Notes under the pieces: generated by a model
Databases searched by the model: none
What the model saw: the letters and a program-made list of their open reading frames with translations, nothing else
What the model was told of the DNA's origin: nothing
Part shown: positions 16,322 through 25,733 of the stretch, one piece after another
Position numbering within the stretch: position 1 is the stretch's first letter
Layout of the letters: every line of letters starts with the position of its first letter
Program-made: the position numbers and the translations under genes
Source of the DNA: Flocculibacter collagenilyticus
GTDB lineage: Bacteria; Pseudomonadota; Gammaproteobacteria; Enterobacterales; Alteromonadaceae
DNA length: 64,000 nt
Direction: 5' to 3'
Assembly: GCF_016469335.1 (NCBI RefSeq)
Contig: NZ_CP059888.1
Location: 1,612,001-1,676,000 of the forward strand

Positions 16322-17003
16322 TCCAGCGGTAGCCCATGCCGTAAACCGTATCAATACAATCGAATTGACTGTCTACTGCGATAAACTTTTTACGAATTCT
16401 TTTGATGTGTGAGGTAATGGTGCTGTCGTCCACAACAATTTTTGATTCAGCCATTAAATCATCTCGGCTTTTTACATGGCCTACGTGCTTTGCTAATGCA
16501 TAAACCATCCAGAATTCAGTTACAGTTACATCTATCAAGGTATTTTGCCAGCGCACTTCCATACGATTTGTATCAATGGTCAGGCTTCCTTGCTCAAGCA
16601 ATGCATGTTGCTGTGGTGGCTGTTCCATTGCTTCAAGGCGACGAAATAACGCTGCAATACGTGCAATAAGGTGAGGGAAGCTAATATCTTTTGTTAAATA
16701 ATCGTCCGCCCCCATGCGTAAACCGCATACGGTATCAAAGTCGTTATCGCGTGCTGTAAGAAACATAATTGGCAAGGTTGGCGAAAGTGTTCTTAAGTGC
16801 TGGCATAATGCAAATCCACCATCTATTTCATCCTCTAGTCCAATATCAATGATGGCTAAATCAGGCAAGCGAGTATTAAAAGCATTAGACGCTGATTCAC
16901 GGTTGGCATAGGCTGAAACTTGATAGCCTTGCTTGGTGAGTACGTCGGTATAGTTCTCTCTGATTGCTGCTTCGTCTTCTACTATTGCGATTCTTTTAGG
17001 CAT
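16314..17003 (-). CDS. pdsR: Response regulator PdsR (OmpR/winged-helix type)
   Basis: 229 residues. The receiver domain has acidic residues in IVEDEAA, the phosphoacceptor Asp in LAIIDIGLEDE, and Lys in GADDYLTKDISF. The C-terminal winged helix (VTVTEFWMVYALAKH ... VDDSTITSHIKRIRKKF ... DTVYGMGYRW) binds DNA. It pairs with PdsS, translationally coupled. In other marine genomes this pair sits beside a class GN sortase and its target; here only the OmpA-like pdsO is present, divergently. Confidence 0.85.
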   Translation of the reverse strand: MPKRIAIVEDEAAIRENYTDVLTKQGYQVSAYANRESASNAFNTRLPDLAIIDIGLEDEIDGGFALCQHLRTLSPTLPIMFLTARDNDFDTVCGLRMGADDYLTKDISFPHLIARIAALFRRLEAMEQPPQQHALLEQGSLTIDTNRMEVRWQNTLIDVTVTEFWMVYALAKHVGHVKSRDDLMAESKIVVDDSTITSHIKRIRKKFIAVDSQFDCIDTVYGMGYRWNV

Positions 17004-17247
17004 AACTTTTTACTTAATCATGTTTCAGCACTTTTGTTAGGCGCAATATACCTATGGTTGGAATGAAATTATACCCCAAACAATACATTGCCATTTTTTT
17101 GCCATATTTCATCGTTGTATTCGCTTTTTCTTTCCCTGTCATTGCAATGTTGCAAGTGTTTAATGTGTTCCATCGAAACAAAACACAACTTCAGGTGACG
17201 AGAAACATTCTTGCACCAAGACAAATAAAAAGTAGAAGGGTATTACC

Positions 17248-18018
17248 ATGAAATTAACCACTATCGCATTAGCACTTTCTTTAGCAGTTTCACCATTTAT
17301 CACTCCGCCGGTTTACGCAAATAGCCATACTTCAGAATTTACAGTGCCTGCCAAAGATGACTCAGGAAAAGAAGAACTAATAGGATTTGGTACTGGCGTA
17401 TTAATTGGTGCCGCAATTGCTGGACCAGTTGGCGCGGTTGTAACCGGTGTATTTGGCATCATGATGGGTAATCAAGTTAATGAGCACGAGCACAAAAAGG
17501 AACTGGAAATTGCGCTAATGGAAACAGGGAACGATTTAGTCGCAGCAAGACAAGCGGCACAATCACTATCTGATGAGTTAGAAAATAAAAACGCCTTGTT
17601 GGCTAGCCAAAGTGAACGTTATCAAAATTACCTTGATGAGAAAAATGCTGAATTAATGAATATTCCAGTTGCAATGCAATTTAAAACGGGTTCGGCAAAA
17701 GTAGAGCCTGTTTATCAAGCGTACCTAGCTGAGGTTGCAGAAAAATTACAAAAAGAGCCAGATATGCATATTAAATTATCTGGATTTGCAGACCGAAGAG
17801 GCGATGAAGCATTTAACCATAAATTATCAATGCAACGTGCCAGTGCTGTAAAAAGCTACCTAATAGGCCAAGGAGTAGCTGATAGCCAAATTAGCCTTTC
17901 AGCGTATGGTGAAAGTCAACCGCTTCAAACCAACCAATCATATGAGAATGATTTCTTTGATCGAAGAGTATCTATTGAACTCATTAACAAACAGGAGGAA
18001 ATGGCACAAAATAGATAA
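17248..18018 (+). CDS. pdsO: Sortase-associated OmpA-like protein PdsO
   Basis: The 256-residue product has a signal peptide to about residue 25, a glycine-zipper region (GFGTGVLIGAAIAGPVGAVVTGVFGIMMGN), a helical coiled-coil stretch, and a C-terminal OmpA peptidoglycan-binding domain (MQFKTGSAKVEPVYQ ... LSGFADRRGDEAFNHKLSMQRASAV). This matches the PdsO type (TIGR03789) found with proteobacterial sortases. AGAAGGG lies 9 bp before the ATG. The 244-bp gap to pdsR is a likely target of PdsR; it contains TTGCAATGTTGCAAG, a repeated TTGCAA. No sortase gene follows. Confidence 0.82.
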   Translation: MKLTTIALALSLAVSPFITPPVYANSHTSEFTVPAKDDSGKEELIGFGTGVLIGAAIAGPVGAVVTGVFGIMMGNQVNEHEHKKELEIALMETGNDLVAARQAAQSLSDELENKNALLASQSERYQNYLDEKNAELMNIPVAMQFKTGSAKVEPVYQAYLAEVAEKLQKEPDMHIKLSGFADRRGDEAFNHKLSMQRASAVKSYLIGQGVADSQISLSAYGESQPLQTNQSYENDFFDRRVSIELINKQEEMAQNR

Positions 18019-18063
18019 TTATAATATTTACTTAATTCAAAGCCGAAATTTAGAGTGTGTGAT

Positions 18064-18097
18064 GCTCAGTTAGCCTACGACTAACTGAGCACTTTTT
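18064..18097 (+). terminator. Terminator after pdsO
   Basis: GCTCAGTTAG (18064-18073) pairs perfectly with CTAACTGAGC (18081-18090) around a 7-base loop, then ACTTTTT. It lies between convergent pdsO and the DUF2797 gene. Confidence 0.8.
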
Positions 18098-18110
18098 ATG
18101 TATTCTAACG

Positions 18111-18929
18111 TCAATCGAGCATTTCAATCTCGTATGAAGTGAATTTTCGAATATTGATTACCCCTGTATCAAGCAACAAATATTGCCCCTTTATACCTTG
18201 TAGTATTCCACTAACTTCAGGGTGCTTATCTAAGTTGAACGAGGTTATTTTAGTTGGGAATTGGTCTACCGGATAGTCAATATTAACAATGTCTTCTTCA
18301 AGTTGTTGAACCGCTTCTTCTCCAAACTCAAGCTGAATCTGTTCCAATCGTGCTGCAATTTGCGGAATTAACTCGTTGGCATGCTGCTTTAAATCCATGC
18401 TCTCGTTGTTGCCTTTTAACATTGCTCGCCAATTTGTTTTGTCAGCAATAAACTCGCCCAGTGCAGTTTCAACTAGCCCTGACTGCAAGCGGGTATTTAC
18501 TTTAAAAATAGGCAGAGCTTGAGTGGCACCTTGGTCAATCCAACGTGTTGGCACTTGACTATGGCGAGTAATACCCACCTTTAAACCTGAGGTATTAGAT
18601 AAGTATACAAAATGAGGGATCATGCAGTTTTGCTCACCCCACTCAGGCTCGCGACAGGTTCCTTGTGCAAAATGGCATGTTTCCGGTTTTAAAATACACA
18701 TATCGCAGCTTGCTAGTTTTTGCATGCATCTGAAACAATGGCCCTGCGAGAAACTTTTTTTTGTTTTTTTGCCGCATGAACTGCAAAAAATTTGTCCTGT
18801 ATGTTTAAAAGCAATGTGTTTGCCTAGCAGTGGGTTGAGTGGGACTAAATGTTCGCCAATGGGCAGGTTATACTCAACACTATTGTTTTGGGTTAGTGAT
18901 GATTTCATTTTTGACAAAGTGCCGATCAT
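18111..18929 (-). CDS. DUF2797 family zinc-binding protein
   Basis: 272 residues. An N-terminal zinc-finger-like region has the CSSCGKK, CFRC and CDMC pairs and further Cys/His (CHFAQGTCREPEWGEQNC). A GIY-YIG-like core follows (HFVYLSNTSGLKVGITR, then TRWIDQGA). This is the DUF2797 layout. GIY-YIG relation suggests nucleic-acid handling, but no activity is established. It is the last gene of its own unit, convergent with pdsO. Confidence 0.85.
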   Translation of the reverse strand: MIGTLSKMKSSLTQNNSVEYNLPIGEHLVPLNPLLGKHIAFKHTGQIFCSSCGKKTKKSFSQGHCFRCMQKLASCDMCILKPETCHFAQGTCREPEWGEQNCMIPHFVYLSNTSGLKVGITRHSQVPTRWIDQGATQALPIFKVNTRLQSGLVETALGEFIADKTNWRAMLKGNNESMDLKQHANELIPQIAARLEQIQLEFGEEAVQQLEEDIVNIDYPVDQFPTKITSFNLDKHPEVSGILQGIKGQYLLLDTGVINIRKFTSYEIEMLD

Positions 18930-19124
18930 GATGTGTTCTCTTAGTTTTATATGATGCTAATGGTACATAAATTACGATTTAATACCAAAAATACTGATAT
19001 CTATATTTTCTTAAATAGGCACAAAATAAAAAATTAGCTATATTTGAATAAAAATTGAACCAATAGCATTTTTGCTTCGTAATATTGTTTGTACCTCATC
19101 AGTTTTAGGTATAAGGAGTTATTT

Positions 19125-19559
19125 ATGCAGTTAACACATTTAATTTATTGTAGTGCCACTACTGAAGAAAATATCAGTAAAGAAGCACTTGAAGCTTTAT
19201 TAGAGTCGAGTAGACAGAATAATAAAAAAATAGATGTAACAGGCATCCTTCTTTTTCACAAAGGTTCATTCTTCCAAGTGTTGGAGGGAGACAAAGAAGT
19301 TATTAATAATCTTTATAACAAGATTTCGCGCGATCCACGCCACACAGACATCAAAAAGGTAGTGGAAGAGCCTATTGAAGAAAGAGCGTTTGAGAAATGG
19401 TCTATGGCTTACCCAAAAGTGACCACAGACGATTTAAGATCGATTAAAGGGTTAAACGACTTCTTCTTGGCGGGTAATTCATATTTAGATTTAGGCGAGG
19501 GAAGGGCAAAAATTCTTCTAGCTGCGTTTAAAGACGGTAAATGGCACCCTGCGAATTAA
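19125..19559 (+). CDS. BLUF-domain blue-light sensor protein
   Basis: The 144-residue protein is a lone BLUF (FAD-binding blue-light) domain with a short C-terminal helical cap. Key residues of the flavin site are visible: Tyr8 (LIYCS), Asn32/33 (SSRQNNKK), Gln51 (GSFFQVLEG), and Trp92/Met94 (EKWSMAY). The ATG at 19125 has AAGGAG 7 bp upstream; an earlier ATG at 19089 has none. With no fused output domain it must signal through a partner protein. It is a single-gene unit. Confidence 0.93.
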   Translation: MQLTHLIYCSATTEENISKEALEALLESSRQNNKKIDVTGILLFHKGSFFQVLEGDKEVINNLYNKISRDPRHTDIKKVVEEPIEERAFEKWSMAYPKVTTDDLRSIKGLNDFFLAGNSYLDLGEGRAKILLAAFKDGKWHPAN

Positions 19560-19571
19560 TCCTACTTTCCT

Positions 19572-19598
19572 GCAAGCATGTACCAGTTACATGCTTGC
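19572..19598. terminator. Hairpin between convergent BLUF gene and rsmF
   Basis: GCAAGCATGTA (19572-19582) and TACATGCTTGC (19588-19598) make an 11-bp perfect stem with a 5-base loop. There is no strong T run on either side, so termination is likely but not certain. Confidence 0.6.
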
Positions 19599-19614
19599 GT
19601 TAACGTTATTTGTC

Positions 19615-21060
19615 CTACTGAATTACTCGGCTATTTTTTACTAGTTCTCGTGGCAAAGTATTTTTAATTTTACGTTTTTGCCATTTACCCAACCCAATGG
19701 GCGCGTTATTCAACATCAATAATACTTCTCCCGTATCTGGCACTAGGTCATTAAGCTGTACGTCTTGCCCTTTAAAGTAATTAACGGCTTGATCTGCGTT
19801 TAATTGGTATATATTTTTGATGAAATGCTTACCAAAAGTAATTGCTACTTGGTGATGTGTACGAAACCCTTTTTTATGCTCGTCAGCTAACTTAATACCT
19901 ACGCGTTGGTATTTTACTTTTTCAATATGTGGCAAAGCAGCATGAGGAAATAACCAATATTCGTTATCCCTAATCATTACTTTACCTAGTTCATCCGTTA
20001 AGTTTAAGCCAAACTGATTATTGAAATAAGTAGCAAGCGCGTTGGTTTGTTTTTCTTTTGCAGGCTCAAATGGAAATTTACCTAGCTTCTTTTTGGTGGG
20101 CCGATTATCTTCCAGTGAGCCAGTTTTTCGTATGCGTGCTGCAAAGAATCCTTCACTATCAAAGATTTGTGGCCAAATGTGTAAAAAGCCTTCAGGGGTT
20201 GTTGCTTTGCTGGCATCTGTGAACATATTTTGAAGCGACTCAAGTTCGACTAATTCAGGATAGGTCGTCTTTAAGTGTTGGCAAACCTGCTGATTTTCTT
20301 CAAGGTTTAATGTGCAAGTAGAATAAATAAGTACACCATTAGGTTTTAATGCTTTAAATGCACTTATTATTAATTCTTTTTGCAGAACAGCAACTTCGTC
20401 TAAGTGTGCCTGATTCCAATTTTTTAATGCGTCGGGATCTTTTCTGATTGTACCTTCACCAGAGCAGGGGGCGTCTAACAAAATAGCATCAAAACTCTCG
20501 GGCATATAATCGCCAAATACCCGCCCGTCAAAGTGAGTTAAGCCAATATTCTTTACTCCACATCGCTCAATATTTGAATACAACACTTTTACGCGACTTG
20601 CCGATAACTCGTTAGCAACGATAAAGCCATTGTTATTCATATAAGCTGCTAATTGGGTAGTTTTAGAGCCGGGTGCTGACGCAACATCGAGTACGGTTTC
20701 AGCATCAAGAGATCCGTTTGTAAGCATGGCGAATGGAGGTAGCATTGAGCTTGCTTCTTGAACATAAAATAAGCCAGCTAAGTGCTCTTCAGTATTACCG
20801 AGTTGTAATATAGCTTCTTCCTCTTTTGGCCTTTCCAACCAATAACCTTCAGTACACCACGGAATAGGAGATAATTGCCAACCTTTGCATTTGACTTTGT
20901 CGATAAAGGCGGCACAGCTTATTTTAAGCGTGTTAACTCTAATACTTCGTCTAAGAGGTTGTCGACAGCTACGTATGAAATCATCAAGGTTTAAATGTTC
21001 CGGAATTATTTCTTTTACTTTTTTTATAAACGATTCAGGAATATAACTATTTTCGTTCAC
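19615..21060 (-). CDS. rsmF: 16S rRNA m5C1407 methyltransferase RsmF
   Basis: 481 residues, the usual length. The SAM site DVASAPGSKTTQLAAYMNN, motif IV DAPCSGEGTIRKD and the catalytic Cys of YSTCTLNLEENQ are all present, followed by the RsmF-specific C-terminal region. It uses SAM to methylate C1407 of 16S rRNA. Divergent, by 62 bp, from the nucleoside-recognition membrane protein. Confidence 0.93.
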   Translation of the reverse strand: MNENSYIPESFIKKVKEIIPEHLNLDDFIRSCRQPLRRSIRVNTLKISCAAFIDKVKCKGWQLSPIPWCTEGYWLERPKEEEAILQLGNTEEHLAGLFYVQEASSMLPPFAMLTNGSLDAETVLDVASAPGSKTTQLAAYMNNNGFIVANELSASRVKVLYSNIERCGVKNIGLTHFDGRVFGDYMPESFDAILLDAPCSGEGTIRKDPDALKNWNQAHLDEVAVLQKELIISAFKALKPNGVLIYSTCTLNLEENQQVCQHLKTTYPELVELESLQNMFTDASKATTPEGFLHIWPQIFDSEGFFAARIRKTGSLEDNRPTKKKLGKFPFEPAKEKQTNALATYFNNQFGLNLTDELGKVMIRDNEYWLFPHAALPHIEKVKYQRVGIKLADEHKKGFRTHHQVAITFGKHFIKNIYQLNADQAVNYFKGQDVQLNDLVPDTGEVLLMLNNAPIGLGKWQKRKIKNTLPRELVKNSRVIQ

Positions 21061-21122
21061 TTATAACCTCAGGTAGACTATCAAAAAATTGCATTCTAGC
21101 ACGAGATAAATAGGAACACCTT

Positions 21123-22352
21123 TTGTTAAATAAGATCTGGTTAGCATTTTTCTTTATTGCCTTTAGTTCTGGTGTCTTTCAATGGTTGGTAAACGGCGAT
21201 AGCTTAGTTTTCGAGCGCATCGTTGGCTCAGTATTCTCTATGTCTAAAATTACGGTAGAAATAGCAATTGGCTTAGTGGGTGCACTGAGCTTTTGGTTAG
21301 GCGTAATGAAAATAGCCGAAAAGGCAGGGCTAGTAGACAAAGTGTCAGTGGCGTTAACACCACTTTTTGTAAGACTAATGCCGGGTGTGCCAAAAAATCA
21401 TCCTGCGATTGCCAGTATGACAATGAATTTATCTGCCAATGTACTTGGCTTAGATAATGCCGCCACGCCAATGGGGATTAAGGCAATGAAAGACTTACAA
21501 ACCTTGAACCCTGAACCTGAAAAGGCAACTAACGCGCAAATTTTATTTTTAGTGTTAAATACATCTTCGGTAACTATTTTTCCTATCGCTGTGTTTGTTT
21601 ATCGCGCTCAACAAGGAGCTGTTGAGCCTACTGATGTTTTTCTTCCTATTTTACTTGCCACATCGGCTTCTTCTTTTGCGGGATTATTGGCGGTCGCGTT
21701 TGTTCAAAAAATCAAGCTCACAAATTTTGTGGTACTTTTATATTTAGGCAGTTTTGTGGCACTGATAATGGGCTTAATAGGTTATTTTGCAACGTTAACG
21801 GCTACTCAACTTTCTCAGCAATCATCATTGTTAAGCAACTTTTTAATCTTTGGCTTTATAGTCTTTTGCTTGGCAGTAGCCGCTAGAAAAAAACTGGATG
21901 TTTACGATGCATTTGTTGATGGTGCAAAAGAAGGGTTCAGTTTAGCCATTTCATTAATTCCTTATTTATTGGCAATGCTAGTGGCGATTGGTGTGTTAAG
22001 AGCCAGCGGCACACTTGATATATTAATCGATTCAATTCGGTTTCTTGTTGCCGCTTTGGGGGGGGATACCCGGTTTGTAGACGCACTACCTACCGCACTG
22101 ATTAAGCCGCTAAGCGGCAGCGGTGCTCGAGCCATGATGATAGAGACAATGTCTACACATGGGGCAGATTCCTTTGTCGGTCGAATTGCCTCAACCATTC
22201 AAGGTTCAACAGAAACAACATTTTATGTGTTAGCAGTGTATTTTGGCTCTGTAGGGATAAAGCATGCACGCCATGCAATTGCATGTGGCTTAATTGCTGA
22301 TGTAGCCGGTATAACTGCTGCAATTGCGGTATGTTATTGGTTCTTTGGCTAG
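21123..22352 (+). CDS. Nucleoside-recognition (SpmA/SpmB-like fusion) membrane protein
   Basis: 409 residues with about ten hydrophobic segments and two nucleoside-recognition (gate) regions: one near residues 40-140 (GLVGALSFWLGVMKIAEKAGL, SANVLGLDNAATPMG), the other in the C-terminal half (PYLLAMLVAIGVLRASG, IKPLSGSGARAMM, STETTFYVLAVYFGSVG). This looks like SpmA and SpmB fused, as often in Gram-negatives. Transport role is unproven. The start is a TTG after TAGGAA; no ATG is better placed. Confidence 0.82.
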   Translation: MLNKIWLAFFFIAFSSGVFQWLVNGDSLVFERIVGSVFSMSKITVEIAIGLVGALSFWLGVMKIAEKAGLVDKVSVALTPLFVRLMPGVPKNHPAIASMTMNLSANVLGLDNAATPMGIKAMKDLQTLNPEPEKATNAQILFLVLNTSSVTIFPIAVFVYRAQQGAVEPTDVFLPILLATSASSFAGLLAVAFVQKIKLTNFVVLLYLGSFVALIMGLIGYFATLTATQLSQQSSLLSNFLIFGFIVFCLAVAARKKLDVYDAFVDGAKEGFSLAISLIPYLLAMLVAIGVLRASGTLDILIDSIRFLVAALGGDTRFVDALPTALIKPLSGSGARAMMIETMSTHGADSFVGRIASTIQGSTETTFYVLAVYFGSVGIKHARHAIACGLIADVAGITAAIAVCYWFFG

Positions 22353-22515
22353 ATTTATCTTATTAATATTCAACGGTTTTTATTAGTATTTATTGTACTT
22401 AATAGCAGGTTCATTCTATAACTTTATTACTTGTTGGCATACGTAGGCGTATTGATGTTGTTGCTAGCTTTATGCGCTAAAAGCACGCCACTTAATGAAA
22501 TGAATGTAGGATTTT

Positions 22516-24006
22516 ATGAGTAAAGCAGAAACGGCTGATACCAATCGCCGTCCAGATTACGATCACGAAATACAAGATATTGTTGATTATGTGCTGAGTT
22601 ATCATGTTACGTCTGAAGAGGCTTTGAATACAGCTCGTAATTGTTTAATTGATAGTTTAGGTTGCGCATTGTTAGCCCTTCGTTTTCCTGAGTGTACAAA
22701 GCACTTAGGGCCAATTGTGGACGGCACGGTTGTCCCAAATGGCGCTCGTGTGCCGGGTACGCAGTTGAAACTAGATCCGGTAAAGGCGGCGTGGGATATA
22801 GGTTGCTTGGTTCGATGGTTAGACTTTAATGATACTTGGTTAGCTGCTGAGTGGGGACATCCTTCTGACAATTTAGGTGCAATTTTGGCTGTGTCAGATT
22901 ATGCCTCGCAGGTAAGAATGGCGAAAGGGTATCCCCCTTTGAAAATGCAAGACGTTTTAGAATCAATGGTGCTAGCGCATGAGATCCAAGGGGTATTAGC
23001 ACTTGAAAATAGCTTCAACCAAGTTGGCTTAGATCATGTTGTTCTTGTAAAAGTGGCTTCAGCAGCGGTCGCTGGAAAAATAATGGGGGCTACTCGTGAA
23101 GAACTACTTTCTGCCGTTTCACATGCTTGGGTAGATGGGCAGGCGCTACGAACATATAGGCATGCACCAAATGCAGGCTCACGGAAATCGTGGGCTGCGG
23201 GTGATGCAACATCCAGAGCCGTTCGGCTGGTAGACATGGCTATGCGAGGTGAAATGGGTGTTCCTAGTGCGCTAACAGCTGAGCAATGGGGGTTCTATAA
23301 TGTGCTGTTCAGTAAACTTAACCAAGATAACAAACTAAAGCCTAGTGAACAAAGTAAGTTTAAGTTTCAGCGCGAATATGGCAGTTATGTGATGGAAAAT
23401 ATTCTATTCAAACTGTCTTTTCCTGCGGAATTTCATGCACAAACAGCATGTGAAGCTGCTGTTACATTACATGCAGAAGTGAAAGATAGGCTAAAAGATA
23501 TTCATAAAATTGTGCTAACGACTCATGAATCGGCCATTCGAATTATTTCAAAAGTTGGTGATTTAGCAAATCCAGCAGATCGAGATCACTGCTTACAATA
23601 CATGGTCGCGGTTTCATTGATATTTGGTAACCTACGTGCTGAATATTATGAAGATTCATTTCATGCAAGTAATCCGTTAATAGATGAATTAAGAAGTAAA
23701 ATGGAAGTGGTTGAACGTGAAAGTTATAGCAAGGATTATCTTAACCCTGAAAAGCGCTCAATTGCTAACGCAGTTCAAATATATTTTAGCGATGGAACAA
23801 GTACCGATAACGTAGAAGTTGAATATCCAATCGGGCATCGTTTTCGTCGCGATGAAGGTTTGCCCATTTTAGAACAAAAATTTAAAGATAACCTAGCAAC
23901 CCGCTTTCCTAAATGGCGCTGTGAAGAGATATTTGAATTGTGTGCGGATCAAGATGAGCTATCTGAAATGTCAGTTAATGAATTTATAGATATGTTTGTT
24001 ATTTAA
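22516..24006 (+). CDS. prpD: 2-methylcitrate dehydratase
   Basis: Converts 2-methylcitrate toward 2-methylaconitate in propionate catabolism. The 496-residue protein has the MmgE/PrpD features: [65 protein letters not shown], and [17 protein letters not shown]. The ATG has AGGA 5 bp upstream. prpB, prpC and prpF are not adjacent, so either they lie elsewhere or this copy acts alone; the protein is also known as a citrate/aconitate dehydratase. Confidence 0.9.
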   Translation: MSKAETADTNRRPDYDHEIQDIVDYVLSYHVTSEEALNTARNCLIDSLGCALLALRFPECTKHLGPIVDGTVVPNGARVPGTQLKLDPVKAAWDIGCLVRWLDFNDTWLAAEWGHPSDNLGAILAVSDYASQVRMAKGYPPLKMQDVLESMVLAHEIQGVLALENSFNQVGLDHVVLVKVASAAVAGKIMGATREELLSAVSHAWVDGQALRTYRHAPNAGSRKSWAAGDATSRAVRLVDMAMRGEMGVPSALTAEQWGFYNVLFSKLNQDNKLKPSEQSKFKFQREYGSYVMENILFKLSFPAEFHAQTACEAAVTLHAEVKDRLKDIHKIVLTTHESAIRIISKVGDLANPADRDHCLQYMVAVSLIFGNLRAEYYEDSFHASNPLIDELRSKMEVVERESYSKDYLNPEKRSIANAVQIYFSDGTSTDNVEVEYPIGHRFRRDEGLPILEQKFKDNLATRFPKWRCEEIFELCADQDELSEMSVNEFIDMFVI

Positions 24007-24147
24007 AAGGAAAGGTGATGAATAAGTACCAAACAAGTGAAATCTATTTCAAATAAATACCTATGAGTTCAGTCAAGGTTCACTTCTGAAGATTTAAGCT
24101 TATAAAGGGCGTACATTAGTACAGGCTTAATTTGTGATTTAAAAACA

Positions 24148-24861
24148 ATGGGACAAACTATGAATAATTTTTTTAGTCGAACTAAGGTTTTGGTGCAATT
24201 TATATTTTTATTTTCACTACTGGTTGGGACGTGTGGTGTTAATGCTGACACGAAAGAAACGAAAGTCATCGAAGTATCTGGTAAAGGCATGGTTTATAAC
24301 AAGCCAGACCGTGCAAGTGTGGTGGTGTTAGTTGAACAAATGTCTCGTGTAGCGGAAAAAGCCAAAGCAGTTGTTGACGGAGATACAAAGCAAATAACCC
24401 AGTTTTTATTAAATCAAAATATCGATGAAACCGCGCTAGATACATCTAGTTACAATATTTATCCTCAATATAATTATAAAGAAGGTAAAGATTTAATTGG
24501 TTACCGAGTATCAAGAAAGATTAGCTTCACGCTTAACGATACTGGAAGTTTGTTTAAAGTTATTGACGGTTTAACACGTCGTGGCGCATCGCAAATACTC
24601 CAGCAAAACTTATATTATTCACAGGCAGACAAAGCGTATGAAAAAGCGCTAGAGCTAGCATTCTCTGACGCAAAAAAGAAAGCTGGGATTATTGCAAAAA
24701 AGAGTAACGCATCAATTTTGGGTGTTCATAACGTTATAGAAATGAGTCAGGCACAAGGCATAATGATGGCAGATGTACAGGCTTTTAAAAGTGCAGAAAG
24801 TATGCAAGTAGCACTTCGTCCTGTCGAAGCAAGCTTAAGAATTCGCTTTGAAATTAAATAG
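24148..24861 (+). CDS. SIMPL domain protein (DUF541), periplasmic
   Basis: 237 residues with an N-terminal signal peptide (hydrophobic VQFIFLFSLLVGTCGV, cleavage near NAD) and a single SIMPL domain, from VIEVSGKGMVYNKPDRASVVV to VEASLRIRFEIK. SIMPL proteins form ring-like oligomers in the envelope, with poorly known roles. Two start candidates exist, ATG 24148 and ATG 24160; the second gives a typical signal sequence (MNNFF). No operon partner is seen. Confidence 0.85.
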   Translation: MGQTMNNFFSRTKVLVQFIFLFSLLVGTCGVNADTKETKVIEVSGKGMVYNKPDRASVVVLVEQMSRVAEKAKAVVDGDTKQITQFLLNQNIDETALDTSSYNIYPQYNYKEGKDLIGYRVSRKISFTLNDTGSLFKVIDGLTRRGASQILQQNLYYSQADKAYEKALELAFSDAKKKAGIIAKKSNASILGVHNVIEMSQAQGIMMADVQAFKSAESMQVALRPVEASLRIRFEIK

Positions 24862-24970
24862 TTATACGCTTAATGAGTTAATATAAATTAAAAAAATAGC
24901 GCTAAAGACTTTAATTTAGTTACTAGAAAGAGTACCTTTACCGCAATTTTAACAATTCGAATGATGATTA

Positions 24971-25438
24971 ATGAATAGTTCGAAACATGAAACCTACTCG
25001 CTATTAGCGAAACAAGTAGAGGCTTTAACAAGCGGAGAGCCAAACTTAATTGCCAATTTAGCTAACGTTAGTGCTTTAATTTTTGAAGCCTTGGAAGACG
25101 TTAATTGGGCTGGCTTTTATTTAAAAGACAGTGAAAGCGAACTCGTACTTGGCCCATTTCAAGGCAAGCCCGCATGTGTTCGTATTCCTGTTGGAAAAGG
25201 GGTATGTGGCACAGCATTTTCTGAAGATAAAACATTATTAGTAGAAGATGTACATCAATTTGCTGGCCATATAGCTTGTGACAGCGCAAGCAATTCTGAA
25301 ATCGTTTTACCACTTCATAAAAATGGTGAACTGATTGGTGTTTTAGACATAGATAGTCCGTTATTAAGCCGTTTTGACCATGAAGATCAATCTGGTTTAG
25401 AGGAAGTAATCACTGTGTTAGAGCGTATGCTGCAATGA
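24971..25438 (+). CDS. msrC: Free methionine-R-sulfoxide reductase
   Basis: 155-residue GAF-domain enzyme that reduces free Met-R-sulfoxide with thioredoxin. The three Cys sit at 69, 79 and 103 (PACVRIPVGKGVCG, HIACDSASNSE), with the same 10 and 24 residue spacing as in the E. coli enzyme. The stop overlaps the start of the next gene (ATGA), and the gene order msrC-X-proQ-prc parallels the yebR-proQ-prc order of E. coli. Confidence 0.92.
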   Translation: MNSSKHETYSLLAKQVEALTSGEPNLIANLANVSALIFEALEDVNWAGFYLKDSESELVLGPFQGKPACVRIPVGKGVCGTAFSEDKTLLVEDVHQFAGHIACDSASNSEIVLPLHKNGELIGVLDIDSPLLSRFDHEDQSGLEEVITVLERMLQ

Positions 25439-25713
25439 AAGAACTAATAGATATTAGGGATTACTTGTTTACATCTATGGATGTAGGCGATTGGGAAGGT
25501 GAAGAAGAAATTGTGGCCGACAGGCTCAATGAAATGCTTTATTTGGCATGGAATCATCTTCCCGAGGATATTTCCACGGAAAAAGCTGATACAATACTGG
25601 CTGGAATTTGGGAGCAGTTTCGTGGTGAAACGGCCATATTAGAAGCAAGCTTAGACGACTTGTTGATGTGGACTGAGCAGTACGTTGAGCAATGTAAACA
25701 GAATGAAAATTAA
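25435..25713 (+). CDS. Conserved hypothetical acidic protein between msrC and proQ
   Basis: A 92-residue acidic, helical protein starting in the ATGA overlap with msrC and ending 20 bp before proQ. It contains DYLFTSMDVGDWEGEEEIVADRLNEML and many Glu/Asp and Trp. No domain recognised. Translational coupling to msrC and tight spacing to proQ point to one operon, but the sequence gives no function. Confidence 0.8.
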   Translation: MKELIDIRDYLFTSMDVGDWEGEEEIVADRLNEMLYLAWNHLPEDISTEKADTILAGIWEQFRGETAILEASLDDLLMWTEQYVEQCKQNEN

Positions 25714-25733
25714 GGTTTTAAGGTAATTGTCTG

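Noticed and set aside
17054-17251. A 65-residue frame overlapping the pdsO start
   Set aside because: Ends inside the pdsO start codon overlap and has one hydrophobic stretch, but the composition and lack of a ribosome site fit a fortuitous frame in the promoter gap. A small membrane peptide is not excluded.
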